This document shows, in pieces, positions 37,142 to 45,161 of a stretch of 64,000 nucleotides of DNA. The stretch lies in assembly GCF_007859815.1 (NCBI RefSeq), contig NZ_SJPH01000003.1, positions 363,843 to 427,842 of the forward strand. Direction: 5' to 3'. The stretch comes from Botrimarina hoheduenensis (GTDB taxonomy: Bacteria; Planctomycetota; Planctomycetia; Pirellulales; Lacipirellulaceae). The position numbers were made by a program, and so were the translations under genes. The number at the start of each line of letters is the position of its first letter. Position 1 is the first letter of the stretch. The notes below the pieces were generated by a model. It did no database searches. It was given only the letters and a program-made list of their open reading frames with translations, and was not told the DNA's origin.

Positions 37142-40048
37142 CTAGAGGGCTGGCTCTCGCCAGAGGATTTCTCCGCCAGGGATTCGCCACTGTTGGCTGT
37201 AGTAGCCCGCCGCGTGGACACGCTCAACCCCCCAGGCACCTTCGGCGGGGCTCGGTTTCTCGGACTCGCCAGGGACCCTCAGCGGAGAAAACACTAGCAG
37301 GTCGGGGTACTCAACTCCCGACCAGAAGTAGCGCAGCCGTGAAGCGCCGCGCAGGCCTTTCAGCCCCGTGCCGCCGACCATCGCCAAGAGCGCCTGCCGT
37401 TGGGCCGGCGCGCCGCCGAAGCGCTGCCCCAGATCGGGGCGGGGGGTGATGTGCAAGACGGTCAGGTCGTCACCCGACTCGGGTCTGGCGTCGCGCTTTT
37501 CACGGGTCGGCCACACCTCGACCAAGCCGCTCTGCACACGGGTCGGAGCGAGCTGCATCCAGAAGCGACTCGCCGAGTTGATGGACTCGTTGCCGTAGAA
37601 GACGAGATTCCGTCCGGGATCAGCGGTAAAGCTGAAATCGCGGTCGGCGATCACGTCGAGCCGCCCTGCGCCGCGGTACAAAAAGGTCTGGGCGTCGTAG
37701 CGTGCCTTGGCTTCGCACCAGGCGTTCTCCTCCTCCGTGCCACGGGTGCCGTAAACCAGCAGGGGGCGGTTCATAAACGCGCTGCGCAGCCCGCCGGGGC
37801 GCTGAGGGTTCTTGCCGACATTGTCCCACCGCGTTCGCGCGCGGCCCCAGCGGTCCTGTTTGTCGCGCTCCAGGCGGAGCGTCGGGCTGCGGGGCGTCGG
37901 CTTCCACTGGATCTCAGCGGACTGATCGAGCGTCACCACGACCGTGGACTCGCCGGCGAACTCCGCAAGCCGCAGCTCGATCTCACGGACGTTGTCGGTG
38001 GTTCCGCTGACCCGGTGGGTTGCCGGATCGCGCCGTAGTTTCACTTGGGAAAGCTGCGCCTCCTGCTGAGGTGCAACCAGGGTTACCCACGCAACGGACG
38101 ACGACGCATCGCCGCCGGGGACCGAAAAATCGATCTCGTCGGGCTCATCTGCGGTGGCAGGCGGCAGCGACGCAAGGGTCTGCGTGAGCAGCTGATTCAG
38201 CCCCCCCTCGTCGGCCAGTCCCTCTCGATAAGAAAACAGGGGATGAAACGTCCCCAAGGCCCCGCGAAGCTGGCGGGCTTGCTCGATCGTGGCAGATCGC
38301 GCTGTCTGAGAGACACCAACACCCAACGCCATCGCACGGGTGTTGGAAAGTCGATTCAACGGGTTGCGCGCTTCCGTCGGTCGCGCGAGCAGCTGTTCGA
38401 GCGCCGACGCTTTATTGCGGACCACCGGCGTGCGACCCACCGAGGCATGGCTGAGCCAGCCCTCGTCGATAACCGCTGCCGCAAACCGATCGGGGTGAGC
38501 CACTGCGAGACTCAGAGCGCCGTGCCCCCCCATGCCACGTCCCGCTACCACTACCGTGCGATCCGCTGACGGCTTGCGTCGCGGATTGATCCTGAGCAAG
38601 CAATCGTCAAGCGCTTCGAGCGCATCGGCTTCGCTCCAGGCTTGCCAATCGAACCCGTAGGGACCACGGCCACTGGGGGCCACGATCGCCCACCCCGCGA
38701 GCGCGCCCAACTCAGCCACGGCTTCGGCCGGGCTCTGGCCAGCATCGTGCAACAGCAGCACGATCCCCGTTGTAGGGTCGGCCAGTGGCTTGTCACGCGG
38801 TGGGGCGATGACATACGGCTGGGGGGTCGCGTCCTGGCGGCTCACGAAGCTCGCGGTCTGGACCGCTCCCTGCTCGATGACTCGCCACGGTAAGGTCGTC
38901 TCGGCGAGGGATTCGCCCTCTCCATCGCTCAGCGTTACGCGCAGGCGGTGCTCGCCAGGAGCTAACTCGCCAAGTGACTTCCAAGCGAGCCCCACCGGAT
39001 AAACCGCTAGGGGGCCGATCGAGGGGAGCGCTTCGACCTGCGGAGCGCTCGCGCTGCCTTCAATCGCCACGGCGATACTCAGCGAATCGAGCGGCTTGGC
39101 AAGCGGATTAACCAGCAGCAGGCTCCCCACGAGCGACCGTTCTTCGCCCGCCACACCGTCGGGCAGCATCGCGCTAGAAGCCCGCCAGAAGACGCTTGTG
39201 GGAGCCAGCTCAAACCGGACCCGCGCCCCGCCCTCGGCCAGATGCAGCAGCACCCGATTCTTGCCCGCCAGTAAGGGCACGGGCGGACGGAAGCGGTCGG
39301 TTCGGTAAGGGTCACCAACAACCCACTGGTCGTTGAGCAACACCGCCGCCACGCCGCGCGCGTCCAGCAGATAGATGCCCGGTGCGGCGCACTCGAATTC
39401 GGCGTAGGCATAGCCCCCGATTAGTTCGGTCGCCCCGGTATCGTCGGCCGTTGCGGCACGCCACTTCACCGCACGCCCGTCAGCCGACGGCAAGGTCGTT
39501 CCGGCGTGCGGCGGCCAATCCTCGCCCTTGATCCACGCTGACTCGACGGGGTCGGCGTGCAGCGGCTGACGGCGATAGTCACCCACACGCGGCAGGACGA
39601 GCCACTCGCTCGGCTCGAGAGGGGTCGCCGGGACTGCTGGCGGAAGGGCTTTCTCTGGCTCGGCGGTGGGAGTTGATTCTTCGTTGACGCCCCCTGTCGG
39701 ACCCGCGGCTACTGGGGCTTCTTCAGCGGCTGGCCCGGGCTGGGTTTGCTCGGACTGGGTTTGCTCGGGCTGGGTTTGCTCGGACTGGGCGGCTTCCTCC
39801 GTCACGGGTGGCGTGGCGGAGGGTGTCTCACCGGAGGCACTATCTGCTGGAGCACTTTCGGCAAGAGCACTTTCGGCAAGAGCACTGGCTGCTGGAGCAC
39901 TGGCTGCGGGGGGGCCCGCCACCGGGGTCGCCTCCGACGCGGACGGCACCGCGGGCGATGGGGGATCGGTCGCTCCCGCAGCAGCAACGGCCAGCGACGC
40001 CACCAAGGCGATCAGTAGTCGTCGGGATCGGGACATACCAAAGGGCAA
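37142..40048 (-). CDS. Large secreted alpha/beta-hydrolase-fold protein with missing nucleophile
   Basis: 968 aa. Signal peptide MPFGMSRSRRLLIALVASLA..., then a repeat-rich Ala/Ser/Glu/Gln region (about 30-150). A middle beta-rich region (about 155-420) precedes an esterase-D/peptidase-S9-like alpha/beta-hydrolase segment: TGIVLLLHDAGQSPAEAVAE, AIVAPSGRGPYGFDWQAWSE, VVVAGRGMGGHGALSLAVAH, FAAAVIDEGW. The usual GxSxG elbow reads GRGMG, with Gly (GGC) where Ser is expected (about residue 500). The last 300 residues are beta-rich. Planctomycetes have many exported hydrolases like this; catalysis here is doubtful. It converges on the kinase gene, 12 bases apart. Confidence 0.72.
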   Translation of the reverse strand: MPFGMSRSRRLLIALVASLAVAAAGATDPPSPAVPSASEATPVAGPPAASAPAASALAESALAESAPADSASGETPSATPPVTEEAAQSEQTQPEQTQSEQTQPGPAAEEAPVAAGPTGGVNEESTPTAEPEKALPPAVPATPLEPSEWLVLPRVGDYRRQPLHADPVESAWIKGEDWPPHAGTTLPSADGRAVKWRAATADDTGATELIGGYAYAEFECAAPGIYLLDARGVAAVLLNDQWVVGDPYRTDRFRPPVPLLAGKNRVLLHLAEGGARVRFELAPTSVFWRASSAMLPDGVAGEERSLVGSLLLVNPLAKPLDSLSIAVAIEGSASAPQVEALPSIGPLAVYPVGLAWKSLGELAPGEHRLRVTLSDGEGESLAETTLPWRVIEQGAVQTASFVSRQDATPQPYVIAPPRDKPLADPTTGIVLLLHDAGQSPAEAVAELGALAGWAIVAPSGRGPYGFDWQAWSEADALEALDDCLLRINPRRKPSADRTVVVAGRGMGGHGALSLAVAHPDRFAAAVIDEGWLSHASVGRTPVVRNKASALEQLLARPTEARNPLNRLSNTRAMALGVGVSQTARSATIEQARQLRGALGTFHPLFSYREGLADEGGLNQLLTQTLASLPPATADEPDEIDFSVPGGDASSSVAWVTLVAPQQEAQLSQVKLRRDPATHRVSGTTDNVREIELRLAEFAGESTVVVTLDQSAEIQWKPTPRSPTLRLERDKQDRWGRARTRWDNVGKNPQRPGGLRSAFMNRPLLVYGTRGTEEENAWCEAKARYDAQTFLYRGAGRLDVIADRDFSFTADPGRNLVFYGNESINSASRFWMQLAPTRVQSGLVEVWPTREKRDARPESGDDLTVLHITPRPDLGQRFGGAPAQRQALLAMVGGTGLKGLRGASRLRYFWSGVEYPDLLVFSPLRVPGESEKPSPAEGAWGVERVHAAGYYSQQWRIPGGEILWREPAL
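39741..39785. repeat. 15-base tandem repeat, three copies (coding)
   Basis: Unit tgggtttgctcggac repeats three times with one variable base (copies at 39741, 39756, 39771), in frame within the hydrolase-fold gene; on the minus strand it encodes EQTQP/S pentapeptides. In-frame length means copy change would not break the gene. Confidence 0.85.
39836..39910. repeat. 15-base tandem repeat, about five copies (coding)
   Basis: Units agcactttcggcaag (39851, 39866) and the variants agcactggctgctgg and agcactggctgcggg (39881, 39896), preceded by a diverged copy from about 39836. They encode a minus-strand Ala/Leu/Glu/Ser linker (AESALAESAP type) near the mature N-terminus. Confidence 0.75.
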
Positions 40049-40190
40049 TCGATGTTGTCGGGGTTCGCAAACAACGTGAACAACGTGGTTGCGGGGAGGG
40101 CCTTTGTCTCGCGCGCGAGAGGTTCTTTAGGGTAGCTCGCGGGTGGGGCTGAGGCTCGGTTTGGCCCTGCGAAAGTCCTCCCATAGCGCA

Positions 40191-40230
40191 TAAAAAAGCC
40201 GCAAGCGGGTGAGAAACCCGCCTGCGGCTT
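40191..40230 (-). terminator. Intrinsic terminator for the 77-aa gene
   Basis: On the minus strand the RNA forms a 15-base-pair stem AAGCCGCAGGCGGGT / ACCCGCTTGCGGCTT with loop TTCTC, followed by six U's (plus-strand A's 40192-40197). The one A-C mismatch seen on the plus strand becomes a G-U pair in the minus-strand RNA, which supports this direction. It lies about 100 bases after the stop at 40331. Confidence 0.88.
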
Positions 40231-40330
40231 GGTTCGGTATGAGGGATCGCCTACCTGTCGATCGTCGGTCACCTAGATCGTCGATTCCTACGGCGCAAGC
40301 CGCCCGCAGGTGCTGGGCTGCAAACGACCC

Positions 40331-40564
40331 TTATTCGCGGGGACGCACGGCACCGGTCAGGCCCGTGTAATCGACACGGTCTTCTCCATGCCAAAGCGGA
40401 TGTCCGCTGCGGACGCGCTCAGCGAGGATCTCGAGCTTCTCGGGCGATCCGGCGGGGGCGTTGGTCGGCTGAAACTCATCGTCCCGGTCACGCGGGACAA
40501 AATCCTCATCGTGACCGTACTTGAGAATCGCTTCGAAAACGTTGCGAAGGGTGGGATCGGGCAT
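40331..40564 (-). CDS. Small conserved-looking protein of unknown function (77 aa)
   Basis: Starts MPDPTLRNVFEAILKYGHDE and contains DEFQPTNAPAGSPEKLEILA, RVRSGHPLWHGEDRVDYTGL and TGAVRPRE. It is charged and soluble, with no signal or membrane segment. The gene is confirmed by a strong intrinsic terminator downstream and an isolated transcription unit. The sequence looks like a small planctomycete family I have a sense of having seen, but I assign no function. Confidence 0.75.
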   Translation of the reverse strand: MPDPTLRNVFEAILKYGHDEDFVPRDRDDEFQPTNAPAGSPEKLEILAERVRSGHPLWHGEDRVDYTGLTGAVRPRE

Positions 40565-40846
40565 GGCTGGTTTACCTTATCGGCTGATTGAACTTGGACG
40601 AAATCACCGGTCCGGTAGCGTCAGCGTCGCCACGGGAGGGTGTGATGGGTTTTAAAAAGCGACGCCCACAAGGGGGGGTGTCGGGTGCGACGGAAGGTAG
40701 GTGAAAGCTAGGGTAGTTAAAAAACAAATGACATCCGTGAGGGCGGCGTAGTGGTCCGCTGAATTAGCGATTCAGTTGGGACGCACCCAAGCGACATTTG
40801 GTTCGGTAAGACGTTTTGTTTCGTCGAACTTGCTTCGTCGAACGCG

Positions 40847-40929
40847 CGATACGGCCAAGGCTCTGATCTCCGGCGGGAGAGCCCCCTCAGGGGAGCCCAC
40901 CGCTGAGCTAATCTCCACCTGCCGTATCG
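40847..40929. ncRNA. Candidate structured RNA (strand undetermined)
   Basis: CGATACGGC (40847-40855) pairs perfectly with GCCGTATCG (40921-40929). Inside are TCTCC-ggcg-GGAGA (40867-40880) and CCCC-tca-GGGG (40883-40893). The layout is a closed multi-branch junction of 83 bases in a gene-free region. On the minus strand it reads through GATTAGCTCAGCGGT, which resembles a tRNA D-arm, but no anticodon or T-arm follows. It is a candidate only. Confidence 0.25.
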
Positions 40930-41162
40930 GGTGATTCCGCTGCTTTTTGCCTTCAACCGGCGCTTTCGCCGGCTGCCTCCAACTGCCAGATGCTTAGTCT
41001 GTGACAGCTTTCTGTTCCATCGCTACCTCAGCTCGCTAACTAATACTTTGACGTCAGTTGGGCTCGTAGCGCGTTAGTAGGAACGCCGCATAAGCCTTAA
41101 AACGCCGCTTGAGCCTAAGCGCCACACCCTGATACGACCACTCAGCGTTTGCTAGGCGTGCC

Positions 41163-41216
41163 AGAGCTTATCCCGTTAGCCGCTTATTCTCGTTAGCAGA
41201 GCTTGTCCCGTTAGCC
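41163..41216. repeat. Two 19-base direct repeats spaced 35 bases apart
   Basis: AGAGCTTATCCCGTTAGCC (41163-41181) and AGAGCTTGTCCCGTTAGCC (41198-41216) differ at one base. A third CGTTAGC lies between them and another CGTTAG lies at about 41070. Role unknown; could be a remnant of an intergenic repeat family or protein-binding sites. Confidence 0.7.
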
Positions 41217-41444
41217 TCGTCACAAGTGCGGTGGAATCTCGCTCTTGCTTGTAAGCGTGCCGGGATGCGGGATTATTACTGGGGAGAGGATAGAGTCAAG
41301 TTTTTTCCGTAGGAGATCCGTAGGTCCTCCATTAATAAGCTGCCCCGCCTGTCAAGAGGTGCCGCCTGGGTCACTCTTCCGGGGGGGGCAGGTGTAACGC
41401 CGCGGTTTGTTCACTCCGTAGCCCTCCAGCCATTCAAGACCACG

Positions 41445-41864
41445 ATGCCCTGGATCCAGCGCGATTTGACCCTTGCTCCGCACCGGCGGGGGTTTCACCT
41501 GATCACCGACCAAGTCGTCGGGGCCCTGCCCGAGCTGCGGGCGTGCTCGGTGGGAATCCTGCAGGTGTTTCTCCAGCACACCTCGGCCAGCCTGACCCTG
41601 AACGAGAACGCGGACCCCGATGTTCGCAACGACCTGGAGAGCAGCTTCTCGGCCCTGGTGCCCGAATCCTCTGCCTTTACGCACACCTGCGAAGGTCCGG
41701 ACGACATGCCAGCGCACGTCAAGGCCTCGTTACTGGGGGCAAGCCTCTCGATCCCGGTGCGCGACGGCCGGCTGGCCCTGGGAGTCTGGCAAGGGATCAC
41801 GCTGTGCGAGCACCGCGATCGGGCCGGCTCTCGGCGGCTGGTGCTGACCCTGCAGGCAGGCTGA
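41445..41864 (+). CDS. yjbQ: YjbQ/UPF0047 family protein (secondary thiamine-phosphate synthase)
   Basis: 139 aa, typical length. Signature stretches: LQVFLQHTSASLTLNENADP, DVRNDLESSFSALVPE, HTCEGPDDMPAHVKASLLG, ASLSIPVRDGRLALGVWQGI, TLCEHRD. The His/Glu/His metal- or phosphate-site residues (HTSAS, EGPDDMPAH, LCEHR) are all present. Overexpressed E. coli YjbQ has weak thiamine-phosphate synthase activity; its natural role is still uncertain. Cytosolic. The downstream 245 bases to the terminator at 42110 contain no other gene. Confidence 0.93.
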   Translation: MPWIQRDLTLAPHRRGFHLITDQVVGALPELRACSVGILQVFLQHTSASLTLNENADPDVRNDLESSFSALVPESSAFTHTCEGPDDMPAHVKASLLGASLSIPVRDGRLALGVWQGITLCEHRDRAGSRRLVLTLQAG

Positions 41865-42500
41865 AGTCACGGTATCCCGCCGCGGAAACGTGCAAAACAG
41901 GCTCCTGCGAAAGCATTATTTGCCAGCACAGCCGGCAAGATCTGATGTTTTTGATGAAGTTTTCGCCAAAAGGGCTTACACCGCTGCGGTGTCCGAATAT
42001 CCTGCGGAGGTCAACCGGCGGGACCTTCCCCTCTCTGTTAACGGCACCTCTCGACAACCGCCCCGCCGGACCGACATAGCACTTCTTTGATTGGCACCAT
42101 GACGCAAGGCCCCGAGCAGGGCCCCGCCTGCTCGGGGTTTTTGCTGCGCTGTCCCCAATTATGGCGCAGGCCCCAATTGCACAGGCCCAACTGCAACGGC
42201 AACCGTTTGGCGGTCGCCCGATAGCTTCCCTCTCTCTGAGCGAAGCGATTCCAGGCTGCCCCCGTCCTCTGGCCGATGCCCCTCTTCGTTTGTTTTCGAT
42301 GCTTCTTGCAGTGGTATTGCTGCCCCCTGCCGCGGAGCGGGTCCGGTACCGGGCAGGATGAAACGCCGCTGAGAGCAAGAAAACCGTCCGGCGGAGCGGC
42401 GACGAGCGCCTCCCCACGGCATCCTTCAGTTGTCGTACACTTCTTGACGCGGCGCTGGAGCGGATCGTTCCCGCTATTTTTTAGGAGCACCCCCGGCCCC
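41865..42500. other. 636-base gene-free stretch
   Basis: Contains a 15-base palindrome ACACCGCTGCGGTGT (41980-41994), a strong terminator (42110-42142) and, beyond that, a C-rich and pyrimidine-rich run with no credible ORF. The minus-strand open frames here lack any family character. The distance between yjbQ and its apparent terminator is unusual. Confidence 0.5.
42110..42142 (+). terminator. Intrinsic terminator downstream of yjbQ
   Basis: CCCCGAGCAGG (42110-42120), loop GCCCCG, CCTGCTCGGGG (42127-42137), then five T's. It has an 11-base-pair perfect stem. Nearest upstream gene on this strand is yjbQ, 245 bases away. Confidence 0.92.
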
Positions 42501-43586
42501 TCAGCTCCGCGACGCGAGAACCTTTTCGGCCGCGGCGAGCCCGCTCAGAAAGGCCCCCTCCACACGCGGACCGCCGCACCAATCGCCCGCCGCATAGAGC
42601 CCGCGCGGGGCATCGCTGGGGGCCCGCTCTGCGAGGGGCGTCTCGGGCAGGGCGTAACGCCAACGATGGCCCGCCCGATACGCGATTGGAACAGCCCGCA
42701 GCGAGGTCGCTTGCCAGAAGCCCTCCAGCAGCCGATCGACCGCATCGGCCGGGTCCAGTTCAAGGTTGGCTTGCGACCACTCAGAAGAACCGTGCAGAAC
42801 CCAGCAGTCGCCGGTTTCTGCCGCCGCTGGCCGCCCCGGCTTTGAGCCGTTCCTCGCGACCCAAGAAAGCGGCGTGTGGTCGGCCGAACCCGCGATAAAC
42901 GCGGCGTCGAACCCGGGATCCAGCGGTTCAGGAAAGGCAACCATCGCGGTCCAGCAACCGGTGGTAATGACCGACTTGGCGGCGTTCGCTAGCGCCGGCG
43001 ACGCCACCAGCAACTCCGCTGCTTGCGGCGCGGGGGTCGTCACCACAACCCGCGAAAAATCGCCTAGCGGATCGCCCTGCTCGCCGGTTAAGCGCCAGCG
43101 TCCCGCGGTCGGCTTGGGGGGCGTCACGCGCACGCCGGTGACAATCGTGGCCCCGTGTTGCGTCGCTTCGTCGGCCAAGGCCTTGCCAAGCGCGTTCATG
43201 CCCGGCGTCCCCACGTAGCGGGTCCGCTCGGGGGGCGGGTTGCCGGCCCGAACGCCCGCCGCATCGCACACCAAAGACGACAAACGGGGCCGCCATTCGG
43301 CAACCACGCCGCTGGCTAACCACCCCTCGACCCGCGCAGCGAGTCGCTCGTCACGAACCGTAAAATACTGCGCACCATGGTCGAAACGGCGGTCACCGTC
43401 GGCCCAACGGGTGGAAGCACGTCCCGAAACGCCCCGCCCTTTATCAAAGACCGATACCGACACGCCTTGCCGCGCTAGCTCTTCCGCTGCGGCCAGGCCG
43501 GCAACACCAGCACCGACAACCGCGACGGAGTCGTCAGTGCGCGAATTGCCCGCAGAAGAGGTCTCGGTGGCTGAACCGGTCGCCAT
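42501..43586 (-). CDS. Renalase-like FAD/NAD(P)-dependent amine-oxidase-fold protein
   Basis: 361 aa from MATGSATETSSAGNSRTDDS. The dinucleotide-binding loop is SVAVVGAGVAGLAAAEELAR, followed by VSVFDKGRGVSGRASTRWA and RRFDHGAQYFTVRD, which are hallmark renalase-family segments. The C-terminal FAD motif is RGLYAAGDWCGGPRVEGAFL. Bacterial renalases oxidise mis-reduced dihydro-NAD(P) isomers, but many members differ, so I name only the family. Cytosolic. It faces away from the next oxidoreductase gene (divergent, 246 bases apart). Confidence 0.85.
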   Translation of the reverse strand: MATGSATETSSAGNSRTDDSVAVVGAGVAGLAAAEELARQGVSVSVFDKGRGVSGRASTRWADGDRRFDHGAQYFTVRDERLAARVEGWLASGVVAEWRPRLSSLVCDAAGVRAGNPPPERTRYVGTPGMNALGKALADEATQHGATIVTGVRVTPPKPTAGRWRLTGEQGDPLGDFSRVVVTTPAPQAAELLVASPALANAAKSVITTGCWTAMVAFPEPLDPGFDAAFIAGSADHTPLSWVARNGSKPGRPAAAETGDCWVLHGSSEWSQANLELDPADAVDRLLEGFWQATSLRAVPIAYRAGHRWRYALPETPLAERAPSDAPRGLYAAGDWCGGPRVEGAFLSGLAAAEKVLASRS

Positions 43587-43832
43587 CGCGTTGAAGGGGG
43601 TGAAGCTCGGGGGGAAAGATTGTGCGGCGTACTCCTGCTGAACCAAGGGCCCGCTGCCTTCGGTGGGTAGCCGCGTCTAAAGTAGAGCCCCGACGGGCGG
43701 GGCTTCGGAAGCGCCCCCCTGCGTGAGGATGGTGCCATGATCTGCACTCCGTACGATCCCGCGCGCAGTTAACTCGCGACTCACCGCCTCACCTCGCACC
43801 GCAACCTCGCACCGCCTCGCCACGGCACCGTA

Positions 43833-45149
43833 ATGTCGCAAGTCGATGCCACTGACGCTTATGACGCGATCATCATCGGTGCCGGCCTTGCCGGCCTGTG
43901 CTGCGCTAAGCGTCTGAGCGCCGAGGGCAAGCGGCCGCTCGTGCTCGAAGCGAGCGACGCGGTGGGGGGCCGCGTCCGCACAGATTCAGTTGAGGGATTC
44001 TTGCTGGACCGTGGCTTTCAGGTGCTGCTCACCAGTTACCCGGAAGCCCGCCAGCAGCTCGACTACCAGCGTCTCGATCTCCACGCATACGAGCCCGGCG
44101 CGCTGATCTGGTGCAACGGCCGAATGCACCGCATGAGCGATCCCTGGCGTCGCCCGCAGCACGCGCTCGCCACCTTACGATCGGGTGTGGGGACACTGAG
44201 AGATAAGTTGCGGATCGCCCAGCTGGCGTCGCGTTTGTCGAGCCATCGGGGGATCGATGTCGTCGCGAACGAAGAACTGATAACGGAACACGCCCTGCAA
44301 CGCTGGGGCTTCTCTCCGCGGGTGATCGAGCGGTTTTTCCGGCCATTCTTGGGAGGCATCTTTCTCGAACGCCAGCTCGCCACCTCAAGTCGGCAGTTCG
44401 AGTTCGTGTTCCGACTGTTCGGCGAAGGCCAAGCAACCCTGCCCGCCGCGGGCATGCACGCGATCCCCACACAGCTCGCGGCAGCGCTCCCGCCAGGCAC
44501 GCTCCGGCTCAACACGCCGGTCAACGCCATCACCGACGACGGCGGAGTTGGGGTCGGCGGAGTAGGGTTCGGTCAAGAACGCTTGCAAGCCAAGCTGATC
44601 GTGGTCGCCACGGACGGTCCCGCCGCTGATCGGCTGTTGGGGCACGAACCGGCAGCACCGGGGCGGAGCGTGGCTTGCGTGTACTTCGCCGCCGACGCGC
44701 CTCCGCTGAGGGAGCCGATCCTCGTGCTCAACGGAGAGGGACCAACCGCGGGGCCGATCAACAACCTGTCGGTTCCCAGCCAAGTGGCCGCGGGCTACGC
44801 GCCGGCCGGGCAGTCGCTCATCTCTGCAACCGTCCTCGCCGACCAAGCCGACACCCCGGACGACGCCCTCATCGAAGCCGTCCGTAAGCAGGCGGTTGAT
44901 TGGTTCGGGTCACAAGCCCAGGCGTGGCGTCCGCTGCGTGTGGTCCGCATTCCCTACGCCCTGCCCGATCAGCAACCGCCCCACTACCAGCGAATCGAGA
45001 AGTCGGTCCGCGTCCGCGATCGCGTGCTGATCTGTGGCGATCGCTACGACACCGCCTCGATCAACGGGGCGATGCGCAGCGGGCGGCGAGCCGCCGAGGC
45101 CGCGCTCCGCGAACTCTCGGGGCAGCGCGCTCCGGCAACGCCCGAATGA
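43833..45149 (+). CDS. FAD-dependent amine oxidase/desaturase-like oxidoreductase
   Basis: 438 aa. The N-terminal Rossmann motif is YDAIIIGAGLAGLCCAKRLS with EASDAVGGRVRTDSVEGFLL, typical of the phytoene desaturase/protoporphyrinogen oxidase/amine oxidase group. The C-terminal FAD segment is DRVLICGDRYDTASINGAMR. Residues between (LDRGFQVLLTSYPEARQQLD) match bacterial and plastid FAD proteins of unknown substrate. The RegB-like kinase gene begins 12 bases after its stop, so the two probably form an operon; a link between the oxidoreductase and redox sensing is inferred. Confidence 0.85.
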   Translation: MSQVDATDAYDAIIIGAGLAGLCCAKRLSAEGKRPLVLEASDAVGGRVRTDSVEGFLLDRGFQVLLTSYPEARQQLDYQRLDLHAYEPGALIWCNGRMHRMSDPWRRPQHALATLRSGVGTLRDKLRIAQLASRLSSHRGIDVVANEELITEHALQRWGFSPRVIERFFRPFLGGIFLERQLATSSRQFEFVFRLFGEGQATLPAAGMHAIPTQLAAALPPGTLRLNTPVNAITDDGGVGVGGVGFGQERLQAKLIVVATDGPAADRLLGHEPAAPGRSVACVYFAADAPPLREPILVLNGEGPTAGPINNLSVPSQVAAGYAPAGQSLISATVLADQADTPDDALIEAVRKQAVDWFGSQAQAWRPLRVVRIPYALPDQQPPHYQRIEKSVRVRDRVLICGDRYDTASINGAMRSGRRAAEAALRELSGQRAPATPE

Positions 45150-45161
45150 GTCGACCCCGTC

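Larger units (their letters stand above)
40565..41444. other. 880-base gene-free stretch with lower G+C, repeats and stems
   Basis: No ORF here has family character. G+C is visibly lower than in the flanks. It contains the promoter of the 77-aa gene, a hairpin CTGAAT-tagcg-ATTCAG (40759-40775), a 10-base direct repeat ttcgtcgaac (40820 and 40834), a 9-base closing stem (40847-40855 with 40921-40929), a small hairpin CCGGCG-cttt-CGCCGG (40957-40972), and 19-base repeats at 41163 and 41198. No tRNA, tmRNA, RNase P or SRP RNA signature was found. Confidence 0.5.

Noticed and set aside
40847-40930. tRNA-like D-arm string GATTAGCTCAGCGGT on the minus strand
   Set aside because: No 7-base acceptor stem, anticodon arm or T-arm with GTTCGA at proper spacing; kept only as a low-confidence structured RNA.
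41030-41220. CGTTAGC/CTAAC repeats as integron attC sites
   Set aside because: Core sites do not fit RYYYAAC...GTTRRRY, and no integrase or cassette genes are present.
42038-42490. 150-aa minus-strand frame downstream of the renalase-like gene
   Set aside because: It spans a strong plus-strand terminator, has no family character and atypical composition.
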